DNA from: Hirsutella rhossiliensis
Taxonomy: Eukaryota > Ascomycota > Sordariomycetes > Hypocreales > Ophiocordycipitaceae
DNA: 64,000 nucleotides
Direction of reading: 5' to 3'
NCBI RefSeq assembly: GCF_020360975.1
Contig: NW_025408667.1
Coordinates: 2,294,001-2,358,000, forward strand
Made by a program: the position numbers and the translations under genes
Part shown: piece by piece, positions 11,387 to 22,285 of the stretch
How positions within the stretch are numbered: the stretch's first letter is position 1
Layout of the letters: each line of letters begins with the position of its first letter
The notes under the pieces: model-generated
The model's database searches: none
What the model saw: only the letters and a program-made list of their open reading frames with translations
What the model was told of the DNA's origin: nothing

Positions 11387-14300
11387 GGCCGGTGCTGTGC
11401 CGGGCCGGGAGGCGGCGGCGGCGGTCCGGGGGGCCTTTGTTCTTTTGCGGGCTGGCTGTCTGTCTCGGGGACGCGCAGATGGGCCCAGATAAAGCTGACA
11501 CGCACTGCCGCTTGGGGTTATTCTGGTCCCGGCGGTAAAAGGAAGCGAGGGCGAGAGGGATCCGTGGTGGTGACTGGGAAAATCAAGTCGAGGGGCCGAG
11601 GCAAGTTGCAACCGGGCAGGCAAGGCAAGACAAGGTACATGTTTTAAACATCTAAAATGCTACCTACTTAACGTGGCAGAGACCGGTCAGCGAGAGCACG
11701 CAGCCGTGCTGCAGGCCCAAGGGATGAGGCTGGACCCGGAGGATGCTGGAGAGCGGGTCGCACCGCGTTTGTCTAAGTGAGCCACCAAATTGCGTGCTCC
11801 GACTAGTCCGGGGGCCGGGGACTGGTCGCTTTGCGGAGGGATGGCCGAGTGGCAGACCAGGAACAATCCATGGACAAAGAAACGGGGAAATGGAGGAAGA
11901 AAAAGATAAAAAGGGCCAATGGGGAAGCGGTTGCCTTTTCGGCCTGGCTGACATGGATGCAAAACCCGTCCCTCGATAGCGCCCAAGCCGCAGCCGTCTT
12001 TGCTCGACGGATACCTAGTGCGAGACAGGAACCGGGGTTTAGGGCTGCCGAGGGTTTGTTGCGGTTTCGAGACGGAGGCTTCGAAATGTAATGGCTCTGC
12101 AGGCTCATCTACTCACATCTGGTGATCTTGGGTTGCAACCTTGCCACCCTCCCCGACGGCCCGCTGCCTGTGGCAAGCAAGAATGCGGGTTCCAGACCGG
12201 ACGGGATGCCCTGGGGGACACACGTTTGGTTTCCAGAAATGTCTCGAGACATTGCTGCTGGACTCCTGGTGCAGCCCCCGTCGCAATGGCAGAGACGGCG
12301 TGTATCTGCAGGTTTTGGCTTTCTGCGAATGCTCGTCTGAACATTAACACCGGGATGCTGAAGCAGGCAAGGCAAATGGCGTCATACCGGGGCGTCGAGA
12401 CACGGTTATGGGGCAGAGTCGCACGCAATGCGCGGTTTATATCGCGGCAGTTTATCTAGCTTTTCTCTCATCGCAAACAAGATGAAGCAAGATGAAACTC
12501 AGTGTCGACAGGTACCGTACAGACTAAAGCAGAGTGTGCAGTACATGAATGGAGCTTGCGAACGCCCACGAGGAACGCGTTACACCGACGCCAAGCCAAG
12601 AGCTTACCCTGGAGCTTGGCGGACACGGCCATGGGTGTCCAGCCCGGGCAGCTCGCGCTTCGGCCCCAGCATGGAGAAAAGGGCAGCGGACTCGGTACCC
12701 TGCACGTCTCGCCGGCGGCTGGTTGTGCATCTTCGCCCTGAGCCAGGATGCTGGGCGCCGACGGGCGGGCTGCTTCGAGGCGAGAGCCAAAGGAGTCAGG
12801 ACCAACCGCCCTGTCACGAGTGCTCATGTTCACAGCCCTCTCATCAGACGCCAGTTGAGGGGACCCAGATGGAAGGCATCCCGTGTAGGTACTGTAGATG
12901 TGTTGGACGAGACCCACGGCATCGAAGCTTCGTTCGCGGGCGATCGGAAGGGGGGGGGGGGCATATGGCATTGTCTGACGGGCGTCACGGGATGCATCCT
13001 GGGTGTTTCCCCATCGTCAGCAGACATGCCTGTCATTGTCACCCAATAAGGTAGAGATGGGTGCGGATTGAATGTTCGAGGGCCAGATGCTGACGGCTGG
13101 CAAGATGGGGGAGGAAGGAGGAGGTCTGATGCATGGCCGCCGAGGCAGAAGCCAGCGTCCGAGATGTCACTGAGCGCGGCCCAAGTAATGGCAGGTATTT
13201 CTGGATGGCCAGCAAGTAAGGAACGAATTGCCCTGCTGATGCCTGGTAGTAGTGGAGGTTTCTCATGGGGGAGTTGGGGAGATAAATATCGTGGACGAAC
13301 GGCTCCATCTGCACGAAGCCCCATCGATTCAGGGTCAATTTTTGTCCGAGGGCGAGACGCTCCACAGGCTTAAAATAGCGTCATGATGTCGCTTCGTTTC
13401 ATGGGCCTCAGCACAAAGATGCTTGTTCGGTCGGCTGGTCGGTCGAATTCTGCATGTGGCATTTGTTGTTGGAGGCATGCATGTACGCTGACAGTATGTA
13501 TCATCACTTTACGGAGTAAGCACCGCATGCTCTGAAACGTGTCACTGCCAACCGCTGGCAGATCACAACTCTTCCTTGTCCTGATAGGCAAGCAGCCGAG
13601 CAAAAAGATGACACTCGTACTCGGTATGTAAACACATGAGGTAGCTCTGGCCTAACTGGCCCGCGCGCGCAAGCGAGATCAAAGGGCACAGCGCTCCCTG
13701 GAAAAGACGGCGAATCAAGCCTCGCGTATCCGTACGTGTCTCAACTATTGTTGGCCCTGGCGCCTGCATCTCGGCCCGTTGGCACAGTGAGTGCCCTTCA
13801 GGGTGGCAGCGCCTGGCTTCACAACCGCTGAGAAATTACAGTACATACGTTTGCCTCGGTGTCCAAAGTGGCCGGGTCCCCGTCTACACAGCTTTCATAA
13901 TATCGCAACATCAAGCTCGTCAAGGCCAGACAGCCTCAAACAGAGGGGAGCGAGATGCCTGCAGGGTCGAGGCGGCCAAGGAGAGGAAAACCACCTTGTT
14001 GTACGTCATTGCTGCCCGGTAATCAATCACCGCTGTTGGCTGCTGGAAAGGAAAGGGGCAGAAAAAGAAAAACGACCGCTTCCGGCCCCTGTTTTGGCTC
14101 CTCGCTCGCTGCTCGACTTGTGCATTTGTGCAGATGCTTATGAACTTCTGCTTGAGCCACCATGCGCCCAGCGTCATTCCAAGCCACCTCCTCTCTCTCC
14201 ACCTCTACCTCTCCTCTCCTCTCCTTTTCTCTCTCTGACCTTTCTCTCTCTTCGTGCCTTTCTCTCTCTTTCCATCTTTCCTACAAGCCCTTTCATTCCC

Positions 14301-14477
14301 TCCTTTATAGACTCTTGTTTTTGTCAACGCCGCCGTCTTTTCGCATCTTCCTCCCTCCCCGACGCTCGCTACCGGCTCGATCCTTGACCTGAAGCTCATC
14401 CTCGCGACAGCTGCCTCGACGGCATCGATCCCATCGACGCTAGTGCCGCCATCGACGTCCTCTCCAGCCCTTCCGCC
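11387..14477. other. 3.1-kb divergent intergenic region (sulfate permease / GH17 glucanase)
   Basis: Both neighbouring genes are transcribed away from this stretch. It contains a 12-G homopolymer at 12950-12961, a TACGGAGTA motif at 13510-13518, and octamers GTACTGTA (12889) and TACAGTAC (13837). Several open frames of 60-200 codons occur, but none has a domain, codon bias or splice pattern I trust. Confidence 0.5.
14190..14290 (+). promoter_or_regulatory. CT-rich core promoter/leader of the GH17 glucanase gene
   Basis: About 100 nt of almost pure C and T lie 190-290 nt upstream of the glucanase ATG. Long pyrimidine tracts just before the transcription start are common in strongly expressed fungal genes. 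The role here is inferred. Confidence 0.5.
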
Positions 14478-15707
14478 ATGCGTTTCACAGCCGCTCTCGT
14501 CGCGGGCGCGCTCGCCGTCTGCGCCTCGGCCAACAAGAACTATCTCGGCTTCAACTCGGGCGCCACAAAGGCAGACTACTCGGCCAAGTTCAAGGCCGAC
14601 TACGAGGCCGAGTTCCGCACCGCCCAGGCCCTCCAGGGCGCCCCCGGCAAGTTCAACGCCGTCCGCCTCTACACCAACATCCAGGCCTACTCCCAGGAGG
14701 AGCCCATCGAGGCCTTCGAGGCCGCCATCAACACAAAGACCCATGTCCTCCTCGGCATCTGGACGTCCGGCACCAACAGCATTGCCAAGGAGATCAACGC
14801 GCTGAAAAAGGCCGTCTCCAAGCACGGCACCAAGTTCACCGACCTCGTCATCGGCATCTCCATCGGCAGCGAGGACTTGTACCGCAACTCCAAGACGGGC
14901 ATCAAGAACAAGGGCGGCGTGGGCAACAGCCCCGACGCCATCGTGCGCTTCGTCAAGCAGTTCAAGCAAGAGTTTTCCAAGACGTCCCTGGCCAAGGTCC
15001 CCGTCGGCCACGTCGACACCTGGGACGCCTGGACCAACTCGACCAACAAGCCCGTCATCGACTGCATCGACTGGCTCGGCGTCGACGAGTACCCTAGCTA
15101 CCAGAGCGGCGAGAACAACAACATCAAGAACGCCGCCAAGCTCTTCGACGAGGCCTACCAGAAGACCCTGTCCGCCGCCGGCGGCAAGCCCGTGTGGGTC
15201 ACCGAGACTGGCTGGCCCGTCTCGGGCCTCAACTGGGACCAGGCCGTCGCCAGCGTCGACAACGCAAAGCACTACTGGAACGAGATTGGCTGCCGCAAGC
15301 TCTTCAACAAGGTCCCGACCTTTTGGTACAACCTGCGCGATTCCAACCCGGACAACAAGCTCAAGTTTGCCATCACAAAGGACCTCTCCACCAAGCCCAT
15401 CTTCGACCTCAAGTGCCCGACCAAGTTTGAGACAAAGTCCCGCTCTGCTTCTGAGTCCTACGGTGAGGCTAACAGCACCGACTTCAGACCTACCAGCACC
15501 GGCCGCCACCTGTCCACCATGACGGCTGCCACTTCGCTCTCCAGCTCCACCTCGACCTCCGGCCGCGGGTCTCGTTCCGGCTCCGGGGCTGGCGCTTCAT
15601 CCACCACTTCAGCCCCGAGTTCCAACGCCGGCGCCTCCGTCCAGAGGCTGTCTGCCGCGGCCTACGCCGGCGTTGCCGTCTTCATTGGCGCCTTTGCGCT
15701 GCCTTAG
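14478..15707 (+). CDS. eglC: GPI-anchored GH17 endo-1,3-beta-glucanase (EglC-like)
   Basis: Cell-wall enzyme that cleaves and remodels beta-1,3-glucan. It is a single exon of 409 residues. A signal peptide covers about residues 1-18 (MRFTAALVAGALAVCASA). The GH17 barrel runs to about residue 320. The acid/base glutamate is E132 in GISIGSEDLY and the nucleophile is E243 in VWVTETGWP. The last ~90 residues are a Ser/Thr-rich linker ending in a hydrophobic tail (AAYAGVAVFIGAFALP), as in GPI-anchored proteins. Length and layout match Aspergillus EglC, with a shorter linker. It is intronless, which is uncommon in this window. A CT-rich leader suggests strong expression. Confidence 0.95.
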   Translation: MRFTAALVAGALAVCASANKNYLGFNSGATKADYSAKFKADYEAEFRTAQALQGAPGKFNAVRLYTNIQAYSQEEPIEAFEAAINTKTHVLLGIWTSGTNSIAKEINALKKAVSKHGTKFTDLVIGISIGSEDLYRNSKTGIKNKGGVGNSPDAIVRFVKQFKQEFSKTSLAKVPVGHVDTWDAWTNSTNKPVIDCIDWLGVDEYPSYQSGENNNIKNAAKLFDEAYQKTLSAAGGKPVWVTETGWPVSGLNWDQAVASVDNAKHYWNEIGCRKLFNKVPTFWYNLRDSNPDNKLKFAITKDLSTKPIFDLKCPTKFETKSRSASESYGEANSTDFRPTSTGRHLSTMTAATSLSSSTSTSGRGSRSGSGAGASSTTSAPSSNAGASVQRLSAAAYAGVAVFIGAFALP

Positions 15708-17718
15708 ACCAACCAGACTTTCTTTTCTGGGCTGACCGCGGCTTTCCGTCGCGTTTATAAAATGCCGTCATTTTTCTCGCAGAGAGAACATTGTAACTAG
15801 AACGAAGTCGAGTTTAGACAAGCTGATGGCCCAAGGCCACCGCCTCGGGTTGTTCATTGGCGCCGTTTCATTTCCATTTCTCACCTCGGAGCCTGTATGC
15901 TGCTGTTGAGTCAACAAGCCAACGACGGGTTCAAATAAACGAAGGTGTGGTTGGTGAAAACCAGAAATTGAACCTTTGTTTGGCTCCGGAACGGAGTGTT
16001 CTCTGATAAACCGCCAGCTTCTGCTACCAACATTCCGTTGAGATGCATGAATGTAATCAAGTGTCTCGCTCGTAGTTGGCAGTTGGCCTGTCGGACCGAA
16101 TGATTCTCGACAAGGCCGAGCCAGCGTTCTTTATGGCTAATTTGATTAGAAGCAACCCTTTTACAAGACGGAGACGCTTATAGACGGCCTTCAGTGCGTT
16201 AATTACCTTGTCTTGGCTCGGTGTTGCGAGAAGGAGGCCGACTTTGGACCAAAGCAATGCAATGTTTTACTCGGGATACACCACTTGACTGCCTGACCGA
16301 TTCAACCAAGTCGACCTCCTGCTTTCCTTTTGTGCCGGTAAGGTTTGTGACAGAGGGACGCGAGCATTTCAAATTTTCAGCTTCGTTTTTAGAGACTCGA
16401 GCTTGGAGCGGCAATGCTCGCACGTGCCGTGGAGGGCCACCGTAGTAGAGAGAGATGACTGCTGAGAAGGGAATGACCCTTGCCTCGGTGGAGCTCGTAT
16501 AGAAGCTGATCATATACCTATGGAAGCGGTAGTTGCCAATCCGTAGCATGTGCCAATAATCCTCCCGCATTAAATGGCCCGTCGTAGTATTAATACGGCG
16601 GAGAATTAATATAACCCCATGGAGTCGGGGAACGGATATATGTGGAGTTCTCTGCGAGGCTTATTTTTCTGATCGGAGCTTCTGCCAAACCAGCTTACTC
16701 CACGAGGCTAGCTAGGCACTTGGTCCATATTCTGGCTTACTTCCCGCTCTGCGGTGACACAGCAGCAAGGTTTAGCTTAGACTTGCTCGATCCGCCAACT
16801 TTTATCCCAAAAAGAACAGCGAGAAGCAGGAGGATAAGAGCGGGGGAAATTCCTGAAGACCGAAAAAGCGAAAAGTAAAGCGTTGTCGAGTTGAAAATTA
16901 TGACAAATGGGTGTATCGGTGTCAAAAGCTGGATTTGATCTAAGTATTAACTTGTCCATTCTTGTGAACGCACATAGTCTTCTGAGGATAGCATCCACTT
17001 GCTCACCCGCTTGCTTATACATGATTCTCACGGCTATAATAGTCTTGATATAGCTTCAGACAGCCAACAGATTTATATTTGCTATACAAAGGGTGAGCGT
17101 TCACCTTTGGGCAAGATTATCTTCTACGAAATTCCAAATCTTCACCCCCGCACCACATGCCTCTCCGGAACCCAATTCTTCTGGCCCTTGCCCTCGGCCT
17201 ATGGGCCGCAATAGCCCTTGATCCGCAGTGCGCCCCGGGCGACAATTTCGACTTGGCGCATTAGAGCCTCTAGCAGTCGACTGGCGACGATGGTAACATA
17301 CGGACCATCAAGAGCTAGAACATGCAAGAATGCACAGAATTTACGGGCACAGCCTTGTACACGGATTGAACCACGGGCCAGATGGATGGCGCCGAAGGAG
17401 CGAAACTCGACCGAGAGAGGGATCTCCTTGATCAACAACAGAGGCACGGCTTGCAACAGGGCTAGCGTCCATATCAGGTATCATTGTGACTCTCAACCTA
17501 GAAGGGATAATTCAAGATCCATACCCAAGAAACAAGAAAGCCAGGGGACAACGTAGGATGAGATGGGAAGCAGCAATTTTGACCAGAATGTGTGGCCAAC
17601 ATACACCAAACATTGGAACCTTCAAACTCGAGATATTCATACATACCCTAACCATCACTACTCTTATGGGAGAAAAGTAATGAGGGATGACACTCAGCCC
17701 TCTTGAGCGTTTTCATCC
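15708..17718. other. Gene-free 2-kb region, partly AT-rich
   Basis: This is the 3' flank of both neighbouring genes, which are convergent. Short frames near 16057-16257 and 17199-17456 (minus) read like protein but resemble nothing I recognise, so they may be relics. No repeat boundary or RNA gene was found. Confidence 0.45.
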
Positions 17719-19448
17719 CTAGAGTGACTCGCCAGTCTGTTGAATCCTCGGGCCGCGCCGCTGAAGTTTTAGGTAAAGAGGTTTCTTCTGCCAGATGCCG
17801 AAGATCTTCTGGTCGTCATGCCAGCTATCCTGCTTGTGGGCCAACTCGAAATCGAAACGGTAGAGAAGGCGGCAAATGATCAATCTCATCTCGGAATAGG
17901 CCAGGTTCTTGCCGATGCAATCTCGTGGGCCATAGCTGAATGGCTTGAAGGCGGCACGCTTGTCTGCCGCAAAGCGCCCCTCGTATTGAGGATGTGTGGC
18001 TGGCAGCCATCGTTCTGGGATATACGATTCGGCCTCGACGAAGTTTGCCGGGTTCTGGAAAGTAGCCCATTGATATACGGAAAGACGGGTCTGATGGAGA
18101 AGCAAAAGACGTCAGCACGAAGATGGTCAAGGACCGCACCAAAGAAAAAAGGGTGTCTCGAGAATTGAAAGCCGGACTCACCCCTGCAGGCACAAACTTG
18201 CCGTTCACCATCTCGCCAGGGGAGACTCGGGCAGAGGTCTCGGCGGCGGGCGGATACATTCGAAGAATTTCGTTGATACAGGCCTGCAGATACTCGAGCG
18301 AGCCGGTGCTGACCAAGTTGATGTCCTCTTCAGATGCGAAAGCGGCGCGAATCTCGTCGGCGAGCAGCGCGTAGGCCTGTTGGTTCCGCGACATGTAAAA
18401 GCAAAAGCCCGACAGAGCTGTCGCCGTTGTTTCACTGCCGGCGACGACAAGTGTAGGCGCATTCACCAGGACCTCGCCCTCGCTCATGCCGTCGCCACCG
18501 TCGCGAGTCTTCTTCATCATGTAGGCCATGATATCCTGGTGCTCACCGGGTGGTTTCGGGCCGTGTTCTAGGCGAGTCTTGGCCTTGTCTCTGGCACCGG
18601 ATCGGACCCCGAGTAATAATTTTGCCAACGACCGCCGGGTGGATTTGCTGATGATCCAGCCCATGAGTGGATAGTACTGAGAAAAGCGTCGAAGAGATAT
18701 GCCTTGAACGCCGCGAAAGATGGTCAGTACCCAGGGGTGATATCCGTTGTTCTCCAGGCAGGAGAAAGAGTCGGAAAACACCAAGTCGCCAATGATGTCG
18801 AAAGTTGTAAAGTTTAGCCATTCGACAATGTTGATGCTTTGGCCCTCGTCGGCACGCTGAGACAGGCGGTCGAGCATCATATCCACATACTTGATAATGA
18901 CAGGTTCCTGCTGCGCCAGGGCAGCGTCGCTAAATGCATGGGCCAGCTGTCGGCGTTGTCGCCGGTGACCGTCACGAGAAGCGGAGATGAGAGCTTCGTG
19001 TTGTTCTTGAAACACGGGGGGCAGTTTATGGAATTCTGCCTTTCCGCCTGGTCGACGGCCATAAACCTCTGGCCATCCAATGGAGCCGTCCAAGGAGACG
19101 TGATTTGGTCCGATTCGCACCGCGGGGCCATACTTTTGATGCAGCTTGGCAACATGTCTCACCCAAGTTCCCTGGATGTAGTTGGAGTACGCAGCGGGTA
19201 ACGATGTAAGAGACAGATGCAGCGGCCCAGGAAACTTGGAAAGCGGATGGAACCAGATACGATAGATGCCTTGCGCTACACCGTAAGCAACGACCTATAT
19301 CGCTGTCAGAACCACAAGTACGCCAAAGGAGGCCCAGGTAAGCTACCAGAAAGAACAACAGGCCAAGAGTGTGTAAAAGGTTGCCATCATACTGCCAAAG
19401 GCCCCGCCAGGAATCAAAGCCGATCTTGCTGAGGTCGGCGGAACTCAT
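17719..19448 (-). CDS. Cytochrome P450 (CYP65/isotrichodermin C-15 hydroxylase-like)
   Basis: Membrane-bound monooxygenase. Exons 19448-19347, 19294-18182 and 18090-17719 (introns 52 and 91 nt) give 528 residues. An N-terminal membrane anchor is followed by the proline hinge FHPLSKFPGP. The I-helix is LVVAGSETTATAL, the ExxR motif is in INEILRMYPP, and the heme loop FSYGPRDCIGKNLA places the heme cysteine near residue 463. All catalytic elements are present. The sequence looks like the CYP65-type P450s that include trichothecene C-15 hydroxylase, but no trichothecene genes are nearby and the substrate is unknown. A hAT transposon begins about 170 bp upstream of the ATG. A TATA box and the 5' leader remain between the ATG and the transposon. 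Confidence 0.92.
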
Positions 19449-19550
19449 GGCCGAGGAGGTTGCAAAGAGTTGCTAATAAGAGGACAAGGAGTCTGCTGGC
19501 TTTCGAGAGCCGAGTGACGAGACTCTCCGCTCCCCAAGATGCGTCATGGC

Positions 19551-19557
19551 TTATATA
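19551..19557 (-). promoter_or_regulatory. TATA box of the P450 gene
   Basis: On the minus strand the sequence CTATATAAG lies about 103 bp upstream of the P450 start codon. It is followed by a plausible leader and is the last promoter element before the transposon edge. Confidence 0.6.
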
Positions 19558-19690
19558 GACTACAGGCCATCTCGCACGGAGTCGAGCCCGGCACCCGCGG
19601 GATGTCCACGGCAGACATTGCAATAATAAATAAATACATATTTTTGGCATATTGTTATGTATTGTTAAGAGTGTGGCTATATTGATATGT

Positions 19691-19705
19691 ATTGTTAAGC
19701 TTATC
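19691..19705 (+). repeat. Left subterminal inverted repeat of the hAT element
   Basis: ATTGTTAAGCTTATC matches the reverse complement of 22241-22255 at all 15 positions. Confidence 0.8.
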
Positions 19706-19713
19706 AATAATTA

Positions 19714-22022
19714 TTAATATAACGTCGAATGCTCGTCTCCGTCTCCGTTGCCGCCGCCCACATCCATGATCTCGTCATCAACCGCAACGTACAGTTTGCG
19801 AATCAAGTCGTTCCTCACCCAATTACTCAAGCATTGCAGCTTTTCAGTCCTGTCCGCGGAAAGTCGAGCTCGATCCCAAGAAAGTGTCCGCCTTGTGCAA
19901 GAGAACACCCGCTCCGGGTCGTCCGACATCGCTGGGACGCTGAGTATGTCAAGAGCCATCTGATGCAAGCGTGGATACTCGGCTCTCTGTTCCTCACGAC
20001 ACCACCATTCAAGCGGATTGGCAGTCAGCATATGTCTCGGAGGAGCATTGATGAATTTCTCAAACTCGTCTTCATCGCCAGGTTCATCCAGGACACTCAT
20101 TGACTGCCTTATGCGCTCGTAAGAAGCGACCTCTCGCGCTTCACAACTGGGTCGCACGGTTCTCTCCGAAGAAATTGGTCTGTCCTTATACTTCGCCCAT
20201 TGCCGCTGTGCTGCAGCAATGGCTGTCTGCCGCCACTCTGGTGCCCAATGACGGTCGAGATACCTCCGCCGTTTTTCTGGATGGAGCAGAAGTGCCGTGG
20301 CATACACGGGGTTTTTGTCGGTTTCTTCATAATACTTTGAAAGAACCCACCAGCCCATGTGAATCGAGCTTACCATGTGGGCGTTTTCGGCATACTTGAC
20401 CTGCATCGAAGTTGAGCTTCTTTTCTTCAGCCCGAAGGCAATACTTGCAGAGTCTACGACTGACCTTTGCGTCTTCGAATTGCACGAAGAGGATGTCCAT
20501 GTTCTCTAGCACCTGATCTATTGAAGCCCAGGCCATTTGCTGCTCCAAGGTGGCCTGGTGAAACGGCTGCAAAAACTCGTGTGTCATCTTCAATACTTGC
20601 CAGTCATCGTGAGTCAGGATGTCGTCCTCAAGCTCTCGATGATACTGATTGACGAAGACCGACAATGGGCCTTCCTGGCTGATGGCGGCATCAAGCAGCT
20701 TGAACCACGAGTTCCAGCGCGTGATGTTGTCGATACCGAGGGCTTTCCCCGCAATGTCGTCCCATGCATCGTTGTGAATTGTAGAGTTGCGAATGAACAC
20801 AGCAATGTTGTGAAGTTTCCCCATTGGACCGATGCTCCGCCAACCGGCAGTATCATTTCTTTTCCTGCGCTTGGCGTGAGTTCTTGGCGTAGATTCTGAA
20901 TGGAGGTGGTCATGCAAGGCATCTGCGACAGTAGTTTGATTCAGTTCGTCGTCCGCCTGTTCAACGGCGGCCTGAAGTGCACTTTCGCTGGTCGCAAAGA
21001 GAAAGGCTTGCAGGGAAAGGTTAATGATGTGGCCAGCGCATCGTGTTCGAGACGATATCGGATCAAAGGTCAGCCCATGCTCTTGCGATAAATCAGCAGA
21101 AAGTTGACGGAGGCAAGTGTCATTTTTCGCATCATTGTCTCCGGTGAAATAGCCGAGTTTCTGTGTGATGCCGTATCTCCGGATGATCTTCAGTAGGTGC
21201 GGCGTCATCGCTGCGCCCGCGTGCGACCGTCGCAGGTTTGGCAATCCCAGCAATGCCTTGCGAGGCTTGTATGCCTCGTCGACCCATTGCGCATGAACAG
21301 CGATGTATGCCTTGCGTTGAGGAGAAGACCATACATCCATTGCGATATGCACAAGACTCGAGCGCCTTCGAGCCACCGACAGACGGATTGTTGATGCGTA
21401 TCGTACGCCCTATCTAGATCCGAAGCGACCGTGTTGCTAGAGTCGACGAGGAACTCCTCGACTGCGGGGTTGATCGCGGTCAAAGTGCCTGATACTCTGG
21501 CCACGTCGCGCAGCTCAGTGGCAGATGCCTATTCGCGGAAAGTAGCATCTGTGCCTCTCGGAAAGCATCGACATTGATCACGCTCCGCAAAATGTTGACC
21601 TCGCTCTCTTGAGTCAGCCTCAGCTGCTTTTCGCTTGTTCTCGCAAAGGCATTCTCGATGGCTACTTGACGCTTGCATCGAGCATTCGTATCTTCTCTGA
21701 CTTGTACGTGATGAACCTTTTCGAGATGATAGCGGGCGTTGCCAGAAATGTGGGTTGACCACGATGGATTGCGACAACGTTTGCAGTAGTGGAGTAAATT
21801 GCCACCTGCCGTGCGTGGCTCATCGCCTCGAGCCTGTCGAAAGTGATGCCAAGTCGACGTCGCTCTCAACTTCCTCCTCTTGACTGCTGCCGGAGGGGAA
21901 TGCTCCGATTCTGAAGGTATACTGGCAGATTGCGAGACACTATCGGAAGGCAAAATTGATGATGAAGGGTTCGATGCGATGTCAACCTCCGGCACACGGG
22001 ATACGCAGTCTTCCATTGCCAA
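19714..22022 (-). pseudogene. hAT transposase, frameshifted
   Basis: The translation shows an N-terminal BED-type zinc finger (CKRCRNPSWS ... HLEKVH), a central RNase-H-like transposase region (SLVHIAMDVWSSPQRKAY) and a C-terminal hATC dimerisation domain (LEWWCREEQRAEYPRLHQMA then ERVFSCTRRTLS). Two places need a missing base to keep the frame. One is in a T run (coding strand) at about 21481-21485. The other is near 21358-21364. At both, the protein matches continue directly in the next frame. A third frame change at 20464-20401 fits a real 64-nt intron (GTCAGT..GCAG) that joins FEDAK to VKYAENAH. As read, no full-length transposase can be made. Uncorrected sequencing deletions are an alternative. 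Confidence 0.8.
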
Positions 22023-22240
22023 AGCCGAGGTATCGAGGGGGCGTGCACTTCAATCAGCAAAATGGAGGGCATGAAGAATCTTCAACGAAAGAATGCTACC
22101 ATTCTGTGCCGAGCCCCTTTCCACAGCGCTACGGCTGACGAGTGGGAAAAGTAAGTACGCCTAAGACAGGCAATCAGAGCATAATAGGGGCATATTAACA
22201 ATACATATTGATAGGGGACATCTATATTTTTATCGATATC

Positions 22241-22255
22241 GATAAGCTTAACAAT
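22241..22255 (-). repeat. Right subterminal inverted repeat of the hAT element
   Basis: GATAAGCTTAACAAT is the exact reverse complement of 19691-19705. It lies beside the 14-bp perfect palindrome TATCGATATCGATA at 22231-22244. Confidence 0.8.
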
Positions 22256-22285
22256 AAATATGCCCATACTTATCAATATATATTG

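Larger units (their letters stand above)
19621..22285 (-). mobile_element. Decayed hAT-family DNA transposon
   Basis: An element of about 2.66 kb contains one transposase gene flanked by AT-rich ends. Each end holds two copies of an ATGTATTGTTAA-like motif. The left copies (about 19658 and 19687) are on the plus strand, and the right copies (22195-22206 and 22246-22257) are inverted. A perfect 15-bp inverted pair lies at 19691-19705 and 22241-22255. Such subterminal repeats are where hAT transposases bind. Both ends can be drawn starting with CAATA, which set the limits given; they are uncertain by tens of bases. I found no matching 8-bp target duplication. Confidence 0.75.

Noticed and set aside
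11838..11856. GGATGGCCGAGTGGC looks like the start of a class II tRNA (Ser/Leu)
   Set aside because: No paired acceptor stem, no anticodon arm and no GGTTCRANYCC box follow within 100 nt.
14205..15509. 434-codon minus-strand frame opposite the GH17 glucanase
   Set aside because: Gly/Val/Leu-rich antisense shadow produced by biased third-position use of the glucanase gene.
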